Positions 62,156-64,000 of a stretch of DNA of 64,000 nucleotides are shown one piece after another. The stretch's first letter is position 1. Each line of letters opens with the position of its first letter. A program made the translations under genes and the position numbers. The stretch is from the NCBI GenBank assembly GCA_000471925.1, contig CP006668.1, forward strand, positions 2,666,001 through 2,730,000, in the 5' to 3' direction. The stretch comes from Ralstonia pickettii DTP0602. Lineage in GTDB: Bacteria > Pseudomonadota > Gammaproteobacteria > Burkholderiales > Burkholderiaceae. The notes beneath the pieces were generated by a model that was given only the letters and a program-made list of their open reading frames with translations, ran no database searches and had not been told where the DNA came from.

Positions 62156-62620
62156 ATGACTGAACCGACTACCTCGCTGACGCCGGCCTCCGCTGGTGGC
62201 GCCACCCATCCGCTGCCCGGCTGGTTGCGCTGGCTCGCGTTGCTGCTGCTCTGTGCGGCCTACCTGCAGGGCGGGCTGGTCAAGCTGGCCGACTTCCCCG
62301 GCGCGATCGCCGAGATGCAGCACTTCGGCCTGTCGCCGGCGGTGCCGATGGCGATTGCGACCATCGTGCTGGAGCTGGGCGCCTGCGCCATGATCCTGCT
62401 CGGCTGGCGCCGCTGGCTCGGCGCGCTGGCGCTGGCAGCCTTCACGCTGGCGGCCACCTTCGTCGCCAACCGCTTCTGGCAGGCGCCGCCCGATGCCCGC
62501 TTCATGATGGCCAATGCCTTCTTCGAGCATCTTGGCCTGGTCGGCGGCTTCCTGCTGGTGGCGTGGCATGACCTGCGCGAACGCACCGAGCGCAAGGGAC
62601 TCACCGAAAAGGACAGGTGA
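62156..62620 (+). CDS. DoxX-family small membrane protein
   Basis: 154 residues with four hydrophobic segments (WLALLLLCAAYLQGG, AVPMAIATIVLELGACAMIL, WLGALALAAFTLAATFV, FFEHLGLVGGFLLV). The LQGGLVKLADFPG loop and FEHLGLVGGFLL are typical of DoxX/DoxD-like proteins. Role unclear; members are linked to thiosulfate oxidation or redox protection of membranes. Fourth gene of the operon, 27 bases after the amidohydrolase. Confidence 0.85.
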   Translation: MTEPTTSLTPASAGGATHPLPGWLRWLALLLLCAAYLQGGLVKLADFPGAIAEMQHFGLSPAVPMAIATIVLELGACAMILLGWRRWLGALALAAFTLAATFVANRFWQAPPDARFMMANAFFEHLGLVGGFLLVAWHDLRERTERKGLTEKDR

Positions 62621-62625
62621 CCGGC

Positions 62626-64000
62626 ATGGCAGAGCAAGCAATCCGCCCTTCGCCCGCGCCCGCCGGCGGCGGCACCTTCGCGCCGCTGGCGCAGGCCACC
62701 TTCGCGGTGCTGTGGGCCGCGACGATCCTCGGCAATATCGGCAGCTTCATGCGCGACGTGGCCAGCGCCTGGCTGGCCACCGACCTTTCCACTTCACCGG
62801 CCGCGGTCGCCACGATCCAGGCCGCCGCGACACTGCCGGTCTTCCTGCTCGCAATTCCCGCCGGCGTGCTGTCCGACATCCTGGACCGCCGCCGCTTCCT
62901 GATCGCGGTGCAGGTCGGGCTGGCCATGGTCAGCGGCACGCTGATGGTGCTGGCCTGGCGCCAGGCGCTGACCATCGAGATCCTGATCGGCATGGCCTTT
63001 CTCGGCGGCATCGGCGCGGCGATGATGGGCCCGACCTGGCAATCGATCGTGCCGGAGCTGGTGTCGCAACAGGAACTCAAGCGCGCCGTCGCGCTCAATG
63101 CGCTCGGCGTCAACATCGCCCGTGCGATCGGTCCCGCCGCCGGCGGCCTGCTGCTGGCGGCGTTTGGCGCGGCCACCACGTATGGCGTGGACCTCGTCAG
63201 CTATGTCTTCGTGATCGCCGCGCTGCTGTGGTGGAAGCGCCCGGCGCGTGAGGCCGACCCGCTGCGCGAACACTTCTTCGGCGCGTTCCGCGCCGGGATG
63301 CGCTTTACCCGCGCGCACAGCAAGCTGCATATCGTGCTGGCGCGCGCCGCCGTGCACTTTGCCTTCGGCAGCAGCATCTGGGCGCTGTTGCCGCTGGTGG
63401 CAAAGCAGCTGCTGCACGGCGGCGCCAGCCTGTATGGCGTGCTGCTGGGCGCGGTCGGCCTCGGCGCGATCCTCGGCGCGCTGGTGATGCCGCGCCTGCA
63501 GCGCAAGCTCGATGCCGACGGGCTGGTGCTGCTGTCGGCCATCGTCACCGCGGTGGTGATGGCGGTGCTTTGCATCGCGCCGCCGGTGTGGGTCGCGCTA
63601 CCGCTGCTGCTGTTCCTCGGCGCGGCCTGGATCACCGCGCTGACCACGCTCGGCGGCGTGGCGCAGGCGATCCTGCCCAACTGGGTGCGCGGGCGCGCGC
63701 TCGCGGTCTACCAGATGGTGTTCAACGGCGCCATGGCGGCAGGCAGCCTGGTGTGGGGCTTCGTTGCCCAGGCGCTGGGCATTTCCGGCGGCCTGCTGGT
63801 GGCCGCGGGCGGCCTGGTGGTTGCGGCGCTGCTGCTGCATCGCCTGCGGCTGCCGCGCGGCGAAGAAGACCTGGGGCCCGCGCAGCACTGGCCCGAGCCG
63901 CAAGGCGCCGACGAGATCGCCCACGATCGTGGCCCGGTAATGATCCTGATCGAGTACTGCGTGCGCGCGGACGATCGCGACGCCTTCCTGCGCGCGGTGC
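62626..64000 (+). CDS. MFS transporter (MFS_3 type) with C-terminal ABM-like domain, truncated by window edge
   Basis: Starts at the ATG at 62626, 5 bases after the DoxX stop, and is open to the window end (458 codons seen). Major facilitator features: LGNIGSFMRDVASAWLA, AIPAGVLSDILDRRRFLI (the loop 2-3 motif), GPTWQSIVPELV and NWVRGRALAVYQM, as in the MFS_3/EntS-like group. After ~11-12 helices the sequence passes into GPVMILIEYCVRADDRDAF, the start of a ferredoxin-like ABM domain seen at the end of longer members. Likely exports a product of the operon. Confidence 0.85.
   Translation, partial: MAEQAIRPSPAPAGGGTFAPLAQATFAVLWAATILGNIGSFMRDVASAWLATDLSTSPAAVATIQAAATLPVFLLAIPAGVLSDILDRRRFLIAVQVGLAMVSGTLMVLAWRQALTIEILIGMAFLGGIGAAMMGPTWQSIVPELVSQQELKRAVALNALGVNIARAIGPAAGGLLLAAFGAATTYGVDLVSYVFVIAALLWWKRPAREADPLREHFFGAFRAGMRFTRAHSKLHIVLARAAVHFAFGSSIWALLPLVAKQLLHGGASLYGVLLGAVGLGAILGALVMPRLQRKLDADGLVLLSAIVTAVVMAVLCIAPPVWVALPLLLFLGAAWITALTTLGGVAQAILPNWVRGRALAVYQMVFNGAMAAGSLVWGFVAQALGISGGLLVAAGGLVVAALLLHRLRLPRGEEDLGPAQHWPEPQGADEIAHDRGPVMILIEYCVRADDRDAFLRAV

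Overview
The window is high-GC, densely packed bacterial DNA. Gene content and protein style point to a Burkholderiaceae betaproteobacterium, most likely Cupriavidus: fliEFGHIJK, a czcICBA-type metal efflux set, Bug/TctC solute-binding protein, Bpe-type porin, periplasmic alpha carbonic anhydrase and many AraC/BKACE/FMN enzymes. This mix is typical of the second chromosome of that genus; the assignment is inference from recognition, not from a search. I saw no rRNA, tRNA, CRISPR array or complete insertion sequence.

Layout. 1-3.5 kb: end of a deoxysugar/glycan modification operon (C-methyltransferase tail, 3,5-epimerase-like protein, FkbM methyltransferase, NAD epimerase/reductase, hexapeptide acetyltransferase). 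3.6-11.2 kb: flagellar fliE (minus) diverging from fliFGHIJK (plus, mostly overlapping). 11.3-25.2 kb: housekeeping and accessory singles: alkB, GFA protein, cysK, two TauE/SafE permeases, a lipoprotein on a probable inserted segment, DUF938, phoX with a candidate Pho box, yigZ, ferredoxin, PHB-depolymerase-like esterase, DUF3606, alpha carbonic anhydrase, an ABM protein and an atypical P450. 25.3-32.4 kb: czcA, czcB, czcC, czcI (minus) and a divergent secreted repeat protein. 32.7-36.7 kb: formamidase/acetamidase, two tiny XapX membrane proteins, and an AraC regulator fused in one reading frame to a second amidase. 36.7-39.1 kb: AAA ATPase and alpha/beta hydrolase. 39.3-49.1 kb: catabolic locus with two BKACE enzymes, two AraC regulators, SDR, Bug protein, TauD dioxygenase, serine hydrolase and porin, organised around a divergent promoter with a 21-bp-spaced direct repeat. 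49.6-52.2 kb: two FMN-type enzymes, probably organosulfur scavenging. 52.2-58.3 kb: a 1731-residue kinase/ATPase/GAF/histidine-kinase sensor and a FixJ-type response regulator. 58.6-64 kb: divergent operon of YcaC-like hydrolase, chloroperoxidase-like hydrolase, Tat-exported amidohydrolase, DoxX and an MFS exporter that runs off the end.

The best candidates for an undescribed system are (i) the amidase / XapX / XapX / AraC-amidase fusion operon, where a transcription factor carries a full enzyme domain, and (ii) the giant sensor plus FixJ regulator facing the YcaC-amidohydrolase operon across an intergenic region with a perfect 11-bp inverted repeat. Other notable items are a P450 lacking the ExxR motif, a segment flanked by a 14-bp repeat that appears to have replaced the end of a methyltransferase gene, and a quinone oxidoreductase remnant.
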